Positions 26,624-35,875 are shown, counted from the first letter of the stretch. The stretch: 64,000 nucleotides of DNA from Paraburkholderia acidicola (GCF_002362315.1 NZ_MTZV01000002.1:496001-560000), one strand, 5' to 3'. The notes: generated by a model from the sequence alone, not told the origin. Translations and numbers: made by a program.

Positions 26624-26763
26624 GGGCTGGCATTAGCTTTTCTTGTGGGTGCGTCAATTTATCATCGTTTGTCGGCGGGACGGAGAACGGCGATAGTTCG
26701 AACTGCGGCGCACTGGTTCAGCAAGTACCCGGTCGCCGATAACGCTGTCACGGAGAGGAATCG

Positions 26764-27576
26764 ATGCACCTGAGACGCTTTTTGTTGAGCCTTGTAACGA
26801 TCGGACTCGCGGCTTCCTCTGCGCAGGCCAGAACGATCTGCACGGTGATGGCCGACGCCGGATCCCAGAAAATCTTCATGCAACAAGGCGAGTGCAACGA
26901 ACGCGTGACGTCCGCGTCCACCTTCAAGATCGCGATCAGCCTGATGGGTTTCGACTCGGGCTTTCTAAAAGATGCGCATACTCCGGCGCTGCCGTTTCGC
27001 GAGGGCTACCTCGACTGGGGCGGTCCGGACTGGCGTCAGACAACGGACCCGACACGATGGATCAAGTACTCGGTAGTGTGGTTCTCGCAGCAGGTCACGC
27101 AGTCTCTTGGCGCAGCGCGTTTTCAGCAGTATGTCGATGCGTTCGAGTACGGCAATCGGGATCTGTCCGGCGACCCGGGCAAACACAACGGTCTCGTGCA
27201 CGCGTGGATCGATTCTTCGCTGCAGATCTCCCCGCTCGAGCAAGTGTCGTTTCTGGAAAAGGTCGTCAACCGGCGGTTGCCCGTCAGCGCGCACGCGTAT
27301 GACATGACGAACCAGATTACGGAAGTGGCCCAGTTGCCCGGCGGCTGGGACGTACACGGCAAGCCCGGCGCCGGTTTCCCGCGCGCAGCGGACGGCACCG
27401 ACGATACCGCTCACGGCTATGGCTGGTTCGTCGGATGGGCGACGAAGGGTACGCAGACTGTCGTGTTCGCGCGTCTGACGCAGGATGACAGGAAGCAACC
27501 CGGTACAGCCGGTATGCGTACCCGCGATGCGTTATTGAAGGAACTGCCCGCTATCCTGAAGTCGCATGCAGATTGA
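26764..27576 (+). CDS. Class D (OXA-type) beta-lactamase with atypical KPG motif
   Basis: This 270-residue periplasmic serine hydrolase has a signal peptide about residues 1-22 (cleavage after AQA). The active-site motif STFK (Ser52, carboxylatable Lys55), SVV (103-105) and YGN (129-131) are intact, as is the WFVGW after the third motif. The third motif itself reads Lys200-Pro-Gly instead of Lys-Thr/Ser-Gly, by an unambiguous CCC codon. It most resembles the chromosomal OXA enzymes of Burkholderia. It starts 140 bp from the divergent LysR regulator with an A/T-rich spacer, and a GGAG about 10 nt before the ATG. Hydrolytic activity may be altered by the Pro. Confidence 0.88.
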   Translation: MHLRRFLLSLVTIGLAASSAQARTICTVMADAGSQKIFMQQGECNERVTSASTFKIAISLMGFDSGFLKDAHTPALPFREGYLDWGGPDWRQTTDPTRWIKYSVVWFSQQVTQSLGAARFQQYVDAFEYGNRDLSGDPGKHNGLVHAWIDSSLQISPLEQVSFLEKVVNRRLPVSAHAYDMTNQITEVAQLPGGWDVHGKPGAGFPRAADGTDDTAHGYGWFVGWATKGTQTVVFARLTQDDRKQPGTAGMRTRDALLKELPAILKSHAD

Positions 27577-27596
27577 CGCGAGGGGAAAACGCGGCA

Positions 27597-28190
27597 TCAA
27601 CGCGCGCTTTCGACTAACGCGTGCGACTGGATTTTCGCCTGACTCAGCAACAGTGCGGCAGCTTGCCACGCACGCATCGCCGCGACCGGATCGTTGACCG
27701 CGCGCGCTTCGACGGTCGCGCCATCCAGCAGCATCATGTAGACGCTACCTAGTTGCTTCGCGGTATCGGGGGGGACGACATCGGCGAGCAGTTCGGCGAT
27801 CCAGTTCACTATCTTTTGACGATAGCGGATCGCAACCTCCGACACCTTCGGATACGTCGTCCCGAACTCCGCCAGCGCCCGTTCGAACAGACAGCCGGCA
27901 AACTCGGGCGTGCGAAACCACGCACCGTACCAGTCGAAGATGGCCTTCACGCGATCGGTTGGATCGACGAGCGACGACACGCTTTGCTCGATGCTGTCGA
28001 CGATATACGTGTAGCGCTGCTCCAGCACCTCCCTCACGAGATCGTCCTTGCCCGCGAAGTGCCGGTACAGCGTCATCCGTGCGACGCCTGAATCGTCGAT
28101 GATCCAGTCGATCCCGACAGGATGGAAACCGTGCTTCGAAAAAAGCGCGGTCGCGGTATCCACGACTTGCTGGCGCTTGCTTGCGCGCAT
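27597..28190 (-). CDS. TetR-family transcriptional regulator
   Basis: The protein has 197 residues. The N-terminal HTH (VVDTATALFSKHGFHPVGIDWIIDDSGVARMTLYRHFAGKDDLVREVL, roughly residues 8-57) is typical for TetR/AcrR, and the rest is a helical ligand-binding domain with an LFERALAEFG segment found in a subset of these repressors. GAGAGG lies about 5 nt before the ATG. No gene is divergent within 150 bp except the tRNA terminator, so the target is not evident; it converges on the beta-lactamase gene with 20 nt between stops. Confidence 0.85.
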   Translation of the reverse strand: MRASKRQQVVDTATALFSKHGFHPVGIDWIIDDSGVARMTLYRHFAGKDDLVREVLEQRYTYIVDSIEQSVSSLVDPTDRVKAIFDWYGAWFRTPEFAGCLFERALAEFGTTYPKVSEVAIRYRQKIVNWIAELLADVVPPDTAKQLGSVYMMLLDGATVEARAVNDPVAAMRAWQAAALLLSQAKIQSHALVESAR

Positions 28191-28290
28191 GGCTCACCTC
28201 TCTGGACAGACGGGAGACATCTTAGCATCGGGGGTGGGCGGCACATCGATGCAGACGCTTGCTGGCTGATGGTGGCGAAAGAATCGCAGA

Positions 28291-28326
28291 AAAAGAAAAG
28301 CCCCGACAAGTCGGGGCTTTTCTTTT
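28291..28326 (-). terminator. Rho-independent terminator of the tRNA cluster
   Basis: A perfect 12-bp stem (28295-28306 with 28311-28322) has a 4-nt loop and is flanked by A-rich and T-rich tracts on both sides, so it works in either direction. It lies about 10 nt past the tRNA-Cys 3' end. Confidence 0.85.
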
Positions 28327-28335
28327 CTCAACTGC

Positions 28336-28409
28336 TGGAGGCGCGAGCCGGAGTCGAACCGGCCTGGACGGCTTTGCAGGCCGCTGCATAACCGCTTTGC
28401 TATCGCGCC
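28336..28409 (-). tRNA. tRNA-Cys (GCA)
   Basis: A 74-nt cloverleaf is read on the minus strand: acceptor GGCGCGA/TCGCGCC, anticodon loop CTGCAAA with anticodon GCA, and T-arm GGTTCGACTCC. The CCA end is encoded. It is the last gene of the cluster downstream of the two tRNA-Gly genes. Confidence 0.95.
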
Positions 28410-28524
28410 GTAAGCGGACTACCGAACCGTTGTTGTCTTCATTTCAACTGCAACGGTTCGCAGATGGGTGCAATGGCCAACCGGCCTGCCAAACAAAAAG
28501 GGAAGCGTTGCTTCCCCGTGTGTC

Positions 28525-28600
28525 TGGAGCGGGAGACGAGGCTCGAACTCGCGACCTCAACCTTGGCAAGGTTGCGCTCTACCAACTGAGCTACTCCCGC
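28525..28600 (-). tRNA. tRNA-Gly (GCC), copy 2
   Basis: A 76-nt gene with encoded CCA: acceptor GCGGGAG/CTCCCGC, D-arm AGCTCAGTTGGTAGAGC, anticodon GCC in TTGCCAA, T-loop GTTCGAGCC. It is identical to the copy at 28666 over its whole length. Confidence 0.95.
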
Positions 28601-28665
28601 ATGGTCCTGCAATTACAACAACGTTCGCCAATCGAGACACGCAGAACGCTGCTTCAAATCTAATC

Positions 28666-28741
28666 TGGAGCGGGAGACGAGGCTCGAACTCGCGACCTCA
28701 ACCTTGGCAAGGTTGCGCTCTACCAACTGAGCTACTCCCGC
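28666..28741 (-). tRNA. tRNA-Gly (GCC), copy 1
   Basis: Same sequence as the copy at 28525, 65 bp upstream of it in the transcript. It follows pgsA by about 130 bp and may be read from the uvrC-pgsA transcript or its own promoter; none is clear. Confidence 0.95.
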
Positions 28742-28868
28742 GTTTTACTGCATGTACCCTGCTGCGCCAGACCTGCCCGCAGCGGAGAAACGAGATTATG
28801 TATAAACCGCTGAAACGTGTCAAGCCCTTCGAACGCCGCGACTCAGGCGGGCCGGGCGCTTTGCGCCA

Positions 28869-29462
28869 TCAGGCCATTCCGCCGCGCTCGCGAATCTGCG
28901 GCCACGCGAGCTTCATGTAATACAGCATCGACCAGATCGTCAGGAACGCAGCCAGGTAGACGAGCCACAGCCCCCATACGCGCGTATCGACGACGATCCC
29001 GCCGCCGAACGACACCGGACCGTAGAACAGCAGCATCGGGATCGCCACCATCTGGCAGGCCGTCTTGAACTTGCCGAGCGAATTGACCGCCACGCTCTTC
29101 GACGCGCCGATCTGCGCCATCCACTCGCGCAGCGCCGAAATCGCGATCTCCCGACCAACGATCACCAGCGCGATCGCCGAGTCGAGCCGCGCGACCTGCA
29201 CCAGCACGAGCAGCGCCGCGGTCACCATCAGCTTGTCGGCGACGGGGTCGAGGAAGGCGCCGAACGCGGACGTCTGGTTCCATTTGCGGGCCAGAAAACC
29301 ATCGAACCAGTCGGTCAGCGCCGCGAGAATGAAGATGGCCGCGGCGGCCCAGTTGCGGTGTACCGGGCTCATCATCATGTCGGGCAGATAAAACACGCCC
29401 ACGATGAGCGGAATCAGCACGATCCGCAGCCACGTCAGAAAGATCGGGAAATTAAACGGCAT
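28869..29462 (-). CDS. pgsA: CDP-diacylglycerol-glycerol-3-phosphate 3-phosphatidyltransferase
   Basis: This 197-residue integral membrane enzyme makes phosphatidylglycerophosphate, the committed step to phosphatidylglycerol and cardiolipin. The CDP-alcohol phosphotransferase signature D-G-x2-A-R-x8-G-x3-D-x3-D is visible as TDWFDGFLARKWNQTSAFGAFLDPVADK (about residues 50-77). The start at MPFNFP is chosen because the 27 extra residues of the longer frame are unlike the family. It follows uvrC on the same strand and precedes tRNA-Gly/tRNA-Cys, the same order as E. coli uvrC-pgsA-glyW-cysT. Confidence 0.94.
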   Translation of the reverse strand: MPFNFPIFLTWLRIVLIPLIVGVFYLPDMMMSPVHRNWAAAAIFILAALTDWFDGFLARKWNQTSAFGAFLDPVADKLMVTAALLVLVQVARLDSAIALVIVGREIAISALREWMAQIGASKSVAVNSLGKFKTACQMVAIPMLLFYGPVSFGGGIVVDTRVWGLWLVYLAAFLTIWSMLYYMKLAWPQIRERGGMA

Positions 29463-29591
29463 GGGCAGGCGCTGCTTCTGACAAGGGAGTTGCAATTGTG
29501 CCGTGTCGTCGGGCGTGCCACAAGCAACGTGGCCCGGCGACACGGCGCGGCGCGTCTCGATGGAACGGCGAAGGCGCGGAAGAAGGCTGCA

Positions 29592-31829
29592 TCAATGGAG
29601 TTGCCGGTAAATCTGCTCGGCGAGCGCGAGCGAAATGCCTTCGACGCTCGCGAGGTCGTCGATACTCGCCGCCACGACGCCGCGCAACCCGCCGAAGCGC
29701 GCCAGCAAGCGCTGACGACGCTTCGCACCGATGCCTTCGAGCTCTTCGAGCCGCGACGTCTGGCGTGTTTTGGCACGTTTGGCACGCATGCCGGTGATCG
29801 CGAACCGGTGTGCCTCGTCGCGAATCTGCGCGACCAGCATCAACGCGGCGCTCTCCTTGCCGAGTTCGAGCGACGGCCGGCCATCGGCGAACACCAGCGT
29901 CTCGAGCCCGACCTTGCGCCCCTCGCCCTTCGCGACACCGACCAGCATGCCGAGATCGAGACCGAGTTCGGTGAACACCTGCCGCGCGATCTCGACCTGG
30001 CCCTTGCCGCCGTCGATCAAGACGATGTTCGGCAGCGTGGCGCCTGGGGTGGTCGGCTCGGTGGTCGATTCAGTGGCAGCACCAGCGGCTGCATCGGTGG
30101 CGACTTCGGGTTGCGGCCCAGCTGATTCAGTGACTTCGGCCGCTTCAGAAGCAGCATTCGCCGCCGCTTGCGCAACCATCTTTTCATAGCGCCGCGTCAG
30201 CACCTGACGCATCGCCGCGTAATCGTCGCCGGGCGTGATGTCGTTGATGTTGTAGCGGCGATACTCGCCCGACTGCATCTTGTGATGGTGATAGACGACG
30301 CACGACGCCTGGGTCGCCTCGCCCATCGTATGGCTGATGTCGAAGCATTCGATGCGCAGTTGCGCGAGGTCTTCGCATTCGAGACCGAGCGTATCGGCAA
30401 GCACACGCGTGCGCGCCTGTTGCGAACCCTGCTCCGACAGCAGCCGTGCCAGCGCGAGCCGTGCATTTTGCTCGGCCATACCGAGCCACGCGCGCTTCTG
30501 TCCTTGCGGCTGCCGCAGCACCGTGACCTTGTGGCCAGCCTGTTCGATCAGCAGATCGACTAGCTCGCGATTCGCCGGCGCGTGGCTCACCACGATGACC
30601 GGCGGCACGCGATTGCCCAGATAGTGCTGCGCAATGAAGGCTTCGAGCACTTCGGCCTCGATGCCGGTCGGCAGGCGCTTACGGCCGGTGCTGGCCGGAA
30701 CGTCTGCGGTTTGTTTTGAAGCTTCTTCCTCGTCGACCTCGTCGGCGGTATCGATCTCGCTATCGTCTTCGTCGTCGCCTCGTTGCGCAGTAACTGCGTC
30801 GGCAGACGACGGCAGCTCCTCAAGCTGCGACAACGCTTCGGCAACGATAGACGCATCGTCCACGGCCGGCGCTTGCGCCTCGTCGTCTGCGCCCGGGCCG
30901 CCCTCTTCCAGACTCAGCACGCTCTCGACATGCGCAGGGAAATACGCCTTGTCGCCGAGATGCCGGCCGCCGCGCACCATCGCAAGATTCACGCACACGC
31001 GGCCACCCAGCGCGACGACCGCGAGAATATCGACGTCGCTGTCACCACCGACTTCAATCGCCTGCTGATGCAACACAGTCGACAGCGAACTCATCTGGTT
31101 ACGCACCGCCGCCGCCTGCTCGAACTTCAGTTCGGCGGCGAATGCATGCATCTTCTGCTCGAGCTCGCTCATCACTTCGCTCTGCCGGCCGAGCAGAAAA
31201 CGCGAGGCGTTCGCCACATCGTGCGCGTAGTCCTCTTCGCTGATCGCGCCGACGCACGGCGCCGTGCAACGCCCGATCTGATGCAGCAGGCAAGGCCGCG
31301 TGCGATTGTTGAATACCGAGTCTTCGCAGGTACGCAACTGAAACACGCGCTGCAGGATCTGGATGCTTTCGCGCACGGCCCACGCGCTGGGAAACGGACC
31401 GAAGTACTGATTCTTGCGATCGACGGCGCCGCGGTAATACGCCATCCGCGGAAACGTATGCCCTGTGAGCTTCAGGTACGGATAGGACTTGTCGTCGCGA
31501 AACAGGATGTTGTAGCGCGGCGCAAGCGCCTTGATCAGATTGTTTTCGAGCAGTAGCGCCTCGGCTTCGGAGCGCGTGACTGTCGTTTCGATACGTACGA
31601 TACGCGTCACCATCATCGCGATGCGCGGCGACAGCAGTGTCTTCGTGAAGTAACTGGACACACGCTTCTTGAGGTCGCGTGCCTTGCCCACGTACAACAC
31701 GGCGCCGTGTGCATCGTAATAGCGGTAAACGCCCGGCAGATGCGGCAACTGGACGAGTACCTTCTTCGCATCGAAGGGTTCGTCGGTAGCGGGTGTGCCA
31801 GAAGCGGGGGAAACGTCGGTTCGAGTCAT
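29592..31829 (-). CDS. uvrC: Excinuclease ABC subunit C
   Basis: This 745-residue nucleotide-excision-repair endonuclease makes the 3' and 5' incisions beside lesions held by UvrAB. The order is a GIY-YIG nuclease (PGVYRYYD...LYVGKA, residues 32-50), a UVR helix pair near 215, the RNase-H-like C-terminal nuclease ([20 protein letters not shown] and IDGGKGQ), and helix-hairpin-helix motifs at the end. It is about 135 residues longer than E. coli UvrC owing to an acidic insert of about 85 residues before the [13 protein letters not shown] segment and an Ala/Thr/Pro insert of about 45 residues before [10 protein letters not shown]. The ATG at 31829 is used; the 168-residue upstream extension is spurious. 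Confidence 0.95.
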   Translation of the reverse strand: MTRTDVSPASGTPATDEPFDAKKVLVQLPHLPGVYRYYDAHGAVLYVGKARDLKKRVSSYFTKTLLSPRIAMMVTRIVRIETTVTRSEAEALLLENNLIKALAPRYNILFRDDKSYPYLKLTGHTFPRMAYYRGAVDRKNQYFGPFPSAWAVRESIQILQRVFQLRTCEDSVFNNRTRPCLLHQIGRCTAPCVGAISEEDYAHDVANASRFLLGRQSEVMSELEQKMHAFAAELKFEQAAAVRNQMSSLSTVLHQQAIEVGGDSDVDILAVVALGGRVCVNLAMVRGGRHLGDKAYFPAHVESVLSLEEGGPGADDEAQAPAVDDASIVAEALSQLEELPSSADAVTAQRGDDEDDSEIDTADEVDEEEASKQTADVPASTGRKRLPTGIEAEVLEAFIAQHYLGNRVPPVIVVSHAPANRELVDLLIEQAGHKVTVLRQPQGQKRAWLGMAEQNARLALARLLSEQGSQQARTRVLADTLGLECEDLAQLRIECFDISHTMGEATQASCVVYHHHKMQSGEYRRYNINDITPGDDYAAMRQVLTRRYEKMVAQAAANAASEAAEVTESAGPQPEVATDAAAGAATESTTEPTTPGATLPNIVLIDGGKGQVEIARQVFTELGLDLGMLVGVAKGEGRKVGLETLVFADGRPSLELGKESAALMLVAQIRDEAHRFAITGMRAKRAKTRQTSRLEELEGIGAKRRQRLLARFGGLRGVVAASIDDLASVEGISLALAEQIYRQLH

Positions 31830-31954
31830 GCGGGGTCGAAATCGGCATCGCGCGATGGCGCGCGGTGCAAGCAGATGAACGGACAGCGGTCGCTGCTTTA
31901 GAATCGTCAGTTTAGAACATTCCGCACGCGCCCGGCCGCCGGGCGCTCGCCGCC

Positions 31955-33157
31955 ATGTCCTCCGCTCCCGTTTCTTCCGTGCACCCGACCGACACGACAC
32001 ACGCTTCGACCGATATCGCGTGCGACATCTTTTGCGCGGTGATCGACAACTTCGGCGACATCGGCGTGTGCTGGCGTCTCGCGCGACAACTGGCCGGTGA
32101 GCACGGCTGGCAGGTGCGCATATTCGTCGACGATCTGCATGCGTTCCAGAAGCTTTACCCCGCGCTCGACACCGCGCGCGCACGGCAAACCGTAGACGGC
32201 ATCGCAATCGAGCACTGGCACGAACCGACGCATGCGGGAGAAACCATCGAGGTCGCGGATGTCGTGATCGAAGCATTCGGTTGCGAACTGCCGCCCGTGT
32301 ACGTCGCCGCGATGGCGCGCCGCGAGCGAGCACCGGTATGGCTGAACCTCGAGTATCTGAGCGGCGAAGACTGGGTCGCCGAATTTCATCTGCGCTCGTC
32401 GCCGCACCCGCGCTATCCGCTCGTCAAGACGTTTTTCTTCCCAGGCCTCGGAGCCGGCACCGGCGGCGTGCTGAAGGAACGCACGCTCGATGCCGCACGC
32501 GCGGCATTCGAGAACTCCCCCGACACGCGCGCCGAGTGGTGGCACAACGCGACCGGCGCTCCGCCGCCAGATGCGGGCGCGACCGTCGTTTCGTTGTTCG
32601 CCTACGAGAACCCCGCCGTCGACAGTCTGCTCGAGCAGTGGCGCGACGGTGCCGGGCAAGTCGTCCTGCTGGTGCCGCAAGGTCGCATCTCGGGCGCAGT
32701 GGCGCGCTTCTTTGGCGCGCCTTCGATTGCTGTGGGCCAGCACACGTCGCTCGGCAATCTCCGCGCACATGCGCTCGCGTTCACCGATCAGCCAGGCTAC
32801 GACCAGCTGCTATGGGCCAGCGATATCAACTTTGTACGCGGCGAGGACTCGTTCGTCCGGGCGCAGTGGGCCGCGCGGCCATTTGTCTGGCACATCTATC
32901 CGCAAGCCGACGATGCCCATCTGCCGAAGCTCGACGCCGCCCTCGCCCACTATGCCGCCACCCTGCCAGCGCCAGCGGCCGCGGCGCTGAGCCGCTTCTG
33001 GCACGCCTGGAACGGCGCCGGACAGCCCGATTGGGCCGATTTCCAGCAGCATCGTGCCGCCCTCGATACCCGTGCAGCCCAATGGGCGCAGGAACTGTCG
33101 GGTGTCGGCGATCTCGCTGGAAATCTGGCCGAATTTGCAAAAAGTCAGTTAAAATAA
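31955..33157 (+). CDS. earP: EF-P arginine rhamnosyltransferase
   Basis: This 400-residue inverting GT-B (GT104) enzyme transfers rhamnose from dTDP-L-rhamnose to Arg32 of EF-P. The N-terminal [20 protein letters not shown] (catalytic Asp region) and the C-terminal [14 protein letters not shown] donor-binding motif are characteristic of EarP. It is immediately upstream of efp, as in all EarP systems, separated by a hairpin and a 370-bp region. EF-P here has Arg at position 32, consistent with an active pair. It is divergent from uvrC. Confidence 0.95.
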   Translation: MSSAPVSSVHPTDTTHASTDIACDIFCAVIDNFGDIGVCWRLARQLAGEHGWQVRIFVDDLHAFQKLYPALDTARARQTVDGIAIEHWHEPTHAGETIEVADVVIEAFGCELPPVYVAAMARRERAPVWLNLEYLSGEDWVAEFHLRSSPHPRYPLVKTFFFPGLGAGTGGVLKERTLDAARAAFENSPDTRAEWWHNATGAPPPDAGATVVSLFAYENPAVDSLLEQWRDGAGQVVLLVPQGRISGAVARFFGAPSIAVGQHTSLGNLRAHALAFTDQPGYDQLLWASDINFVRGEDSFVRAQWAARPFVWHIYPQADDAHLPKLDAALAHYAATLPAPAAAALSRFWHAWNGAGQPDWADFQQHRAALDTRAAQWAQELSGVGDLAGNLAEFAKSQLK

Positions 33158-33527
33158 GCGGTTATCCAACGGCTGGCGCCGCACACGCAGCGCCAGCCGT
33201 TGGCAATAAACAGAGCAACAGTGGTGGTAACCGCGATAGCAACAGCGCGCAGCAACGGCGAAAGGTCCACCCAGAAATCCGGACCCGGCGAAGAAAATTC
33301 GTCGCGCCCCATCGGCCCCCCGATGTGCGGCACCGTTTTAGCGCTGACTGGTCACACGTCGAGAACAGGATTACCTGACCGCAAGAAGCGGTAAAAAAGT
33401 GGCAGAAATCGCGGAAGCATTGCGGCAGGCCGGCGCGCGAGGCAAATCGGGCGCTGGTATTGCAAGCCAGCCGTATGCCGTCTCGCACAGTTGAATTCGG
33501 GCAATTTATTTCGTACAGGACAGTTTT
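33158..33527. other. 370-bp region between earP and efp
   Basis: It holds the earP hairpin and, near efp, an AGGA about 7 nt before the efp ATG. No gene longer than a shadow frame is evident. A TTGAAT at 33492 could be a -35, but the matching -10 is weak, so the efp promoter is not located. Confidence 0.4.
33166..33203 (+). terminator. Strong hairpin after earP
   Basis: A 14-bp perfect stem (33166-33179 with 33190-33203) and 10-nt loop lie 8 nt beyond the earP stop. A T run is absent. It suggests efp is transcribed separately. Confidence 0.6.
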
Positions 33528-34085
33528 ATGAAGATCGCACAGGAACTCCGCACGGGCAACGTCGTGATGATCGGCAGCGACGCCATGGTGGTGCAAAAGG
33601 CCGAGTACAACAAATCGGGTCGTAACTCCGCCGTCGTCAAGATGAAGTTCAAGAATCTGCTGACGGGCGCGGGCATGGAAACGGTCTACAAGGCCGACGA
33701 CAAGTTCGACGTCGTCCAGCTGGAACGCAAGGAAGTCACCTACTCGTACTTCGCCGACCCGATGTACGTGTTCATGGACGCCGACTACAACCAGTTCGAA
33801 GTCGAAGCCGAAATGATGGGCGACGCGCTCAACTACCTGCAGGACGGCATGGCCTGCGAAGTCGTTTTCTACAACGAGAAAGCGATTTCCGTCGAACTGC
33901 CGACCACACTGGTCCGTGAAATCATCTACACGGAGCCCGCGGTGAAGGGCGACACGTCGTCGGGCAAGGTGCTGAAGACGGCGAAGCTGAACACCGGCTA
34001 TGAGCTGCAAGTGCCGCTGTTCTGCAATATCGGCGACAAGATCGAAATCGACACCCGCACGAATGAGTACCGCAGCCGCGCCTGA
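33528..34085 (+). CDS. efp: Translation elongation factor P
   Basis: This 185-residue three-domain beta-barrel protein relieves ribosome stalling at polyproline. The N-terminal KOW-like domain presents the loop [11 protein letters not shown], with Arg32 at the tip, the residue rhamnosylated by EarP, in place of the Lys34 of E. coli type. The C-terminal OB domain ends [17 protein letters not shown]. It has a good AGGA leader and a strong terminator downstream. It is separated from earP by 370 bp. Confidence 0.97.
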   Translation: MKIAQELRTGNVVMIGSDAMVVQKAEYNKSGRNSAVVKMKFKNLLTGAGMETVYKADDKFDVVQLERKEVTYSYFADPMYVFMDADYNQFEVEAEMMGDALNYLQDGMACEVVFYNEKAISVELPTTLVREIIYTEPAVKGDTSSGKVLKTAKLNTGYELQVPLFCNIGDKIEIDTRTNEYRSRA

Positions 34086-34124
34086 CCGGCGGCCTGACCG
34101 GGACTGCCCAGCGGTCAAAATGAG

Positions 34125-34156
34125 AAAGCGCCCATGCGGGCGCTTTTTCTTTTTTG
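34125..34156 (+). terminator. Rho-independent terminator of efp
   Basis: Stem AAAGCGCCC / GGGCGCTTT (9 bp) with ATGC loop is followed by a run of eleven pyrimidines, ten of them T, 40 nt past the stop. Confidence 0.9.
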
Positions 34157-34274
34157 CGCGACCGTGTATGGTTGAAGCAATCTTTACCGGTCAAATTTTC
34201 TAATTTGCCGCCCTCAACCCGGTCCCGTTACCAGCGCAAATATCAAGCAATTGATTTGATTGAATAATTTCCAA

Positions 34275-34290
34275 TGGCATGCTCTCTGCT
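34275..34290 (+). promoter_or_regulatory. Candidate sigma-54 (-24/-12) promoter
   Basis: TGGCATGCTCTCTGCT matches the RpoN consensus TGGCACG-N4-TTGCW in 10 of its 12 fixed positions with exact spacing of the invariant GG and GC. It lies 121 bp before the response-regulator ATG. No upstream activator site is identified. Confidence 0.5.
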
Positions 34291-34410
34291 TATTAGCAGG
34301 TCGATCCATCCGACCTTGATTCAAAGGGTACGCCGGCCAGCAGCACGCAACACGTGCCGTCCGGATGAAAAAATTATCGGTTTTCGATTCACTTAAACTT
34401 TGCGCTCGCC

Positions 34411-35805
34411 ATGCCCCATGCCCTGATTGTCGAAGACGATCCCAATAGCCTGTCCGGCCTGTCCGCGATCCTCGCTGCCGACAGCTTCTCCGTCGACACC
34501 GCCACGACGCTTGCCGAAGCGCGGGCCGCACTGACACGCTTCATTCCCGACGTCGTACTGGTCGACCTGAATCTGCCCGACGGCAGCGGCCTCGACCTGT
34601 TGCAACATCTGCCCGCGCAGCCGCCCGGCGGCGCCCTGCCCGTCATCGTGATGACCGGCAACGCGACCGTCGAAAGTGCGATCGAAGGGCTGCGCCACGG
34701 CATCTGGGACTATCTGCTGAAGCCGGTCAACATTCCGCGTCTGCGCAGCCTGCTCGCGCGGATCCCGCGTCCTTACGAACTCACCGAAGAAGTCCAGACG
34801 CTGCGCACGACACTGCGCCAGCTGGGCCGCTTCGGACCGATGATCGGACGCAGTGGCGCGATCCAGCATGTGTACGACGCGATCGAACAGCTCGCACCAA
34901 CCGAGGCCGCCGTGCTGATCTCCGGCGAAGCGGGCACCGGCAAGAGCGTCGCAGCGCGCACGCTGCACGAGATGAGCCGGCGCCGCAAAGGTCCGTTCGT
35001 CGTATTCGATTGCCGGACGGACATTGCACCGGCTCTCGGCGAAGGGGGTAACCGGTCGATCGAAAGTCTGCTGCTCGGCCACGAACGCGGCGCATTCAAC
35101 GGTGCCGAGCAACGCGAACCCGGTCTGTTCGAACAGGCGAGCGGCGGGACGCTCTATATCAACGAGATCGCCGAGTTGCCGCGCGAATTGCAGGAGGCCC
35201 TGCTGCGCGCACTCGATTCGCAGACCTTCATGCGCGTCGGCGGGACCAATCAGGTGGTGACCGACTTCCGGTTGATCGCATCGACACGCAAGCCGCCGCG
35301 CACGGCGATCGCCGACGGTTCGCTCCACGAAGACCTCGGCCTGCGTCTCGAAGCCGCTTCGCTGACGCTGCCGCCGCTGCGCGAACGCAGCGACGATCCG
35401 GCGCTGTTCGCCGAAGCGCTTGTCGATGAGCTGAACCGCGCCGCGAACGCGCACGGTGTGGCGGATTCGACGCGTCTCGTGAGTCCGAACTTCATCCGCG
35501 AATGCCTTTCATACGACTGGCCAGGCAACGTGCGCGAATTGCAGGAACGCGTACGACGTGCATACCAGGCATCGGGTGACGTGCTCGATTCGCTGCGTGC
35601 CGACGAGTCCGGTGCAGCGGGCACGCGCGATCTGAACGGCAGCCGTGTGCAGGTGACGGTCGGCACACCGCTCGCCGACGTCGAAGAAATGCTGATTCGC
35701 GCGACGCTCGACGCTGTCGGCGGTACGCGGCATCGCGCCGCGTCGCTGCTCGGCATCAGTCCGAAGACGCTCTACAACAAGCTGCAGCGGATGCGGTTGA
35801 ACTGA
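34411..35805 (+). CDS. NtrC-type response regulator with degenerate AAA+ motifs
   Basis: This 464-residue protein has a receiver domain at residues 1-120 (phospho-acceptor Asp52, Lys104), a sigma-54-interaction-type AAA+ domain at about 140-380 and a C-terminal Fis-type HTH (RHRAASLLGISPKTLYNKL). Walker A GEAGTGKS (172-179) is intact. The sigma-54 loop reads GAFNGA (227-232) instead of GAFTGA, Walker B reads YINEI with Asn251 in place of Asp, and the first arginine-finger region reads LHEDL instead of LREDL. Such changes normally abolish sigma-54 activation, so it may act as a DNA-binding regulator without RpoN remodelling. No sensor kinase gene is adjacent. Confidence 0.85.
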   Translation: MPHALIVEDDPNSLSGLSAILAADSFSVDTATTLAEARAALTRFIPDVVLVDLNLPDGSGLDLLQHLPAQPPGGALPVIVMTGNATVESAIEGLRHGIWDYLLKPVNIPRLRSLLARIPRPYELTEEVQTLRTTLRQLGRFGPMIGRSGAIQHVYDAIEQLAPTEAAVLISGEAGTGKSVAARTLHEMSRRRKGPFVVFDCRTDIAPALGEGGNRSIESLLLGHERGAFNGAEQREPGLFEQASGGTLYINEIAELPRELQEALLRALDSQTFMRVGGTNQVVTDFRLIASTRKPPRTAIADGSLHEDLGLRLEAASLTLPPLRERSDDPALFAEALVDELNRAANAHGVADSTRLVSPNFIRECLSYDWPGNVRELQERVRRAYQASGDVLDSLRADESGAAGTRDLNGSRVQVTVGTPLADVEEMLIRATLDAVGGTRHRAASLLGISPKTLYNKLQRMRLN

Positions 35806-35818
35806 TCTTCGTTGCTGG

Positions 35819-35849
35819 TCTGGCGGCGTGCCAATTGCACGTCGCCAGA
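35819..35849. terminator. Hairpin between convergent response regulator and nagZ
   Basis: A 13-bp stem with one G-U (35819-35831 with 35837-35849) and loop CAATT lies between the two converging genes, so it probably serves both. Confidence 0.6.
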
Positions 35850-35875
35850 GCTAGCGTAACAGCGTCACTGCACTA

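Noticed and set aside
28525..28741. Direct repeats as a CRISPR array or attachment-site pair
   Set aside because: The 76-bp repeats are two identical tRNA-Gly genes, and no integrase or cas gene is near.
31830..32333. A 168-residue N-terminal extension of uvrC
   Set aside because: The extension is an Arg-rich shadow of earP on the other strand. The GIY-YIG domain starts about 30 residues after the ATG at 31829.
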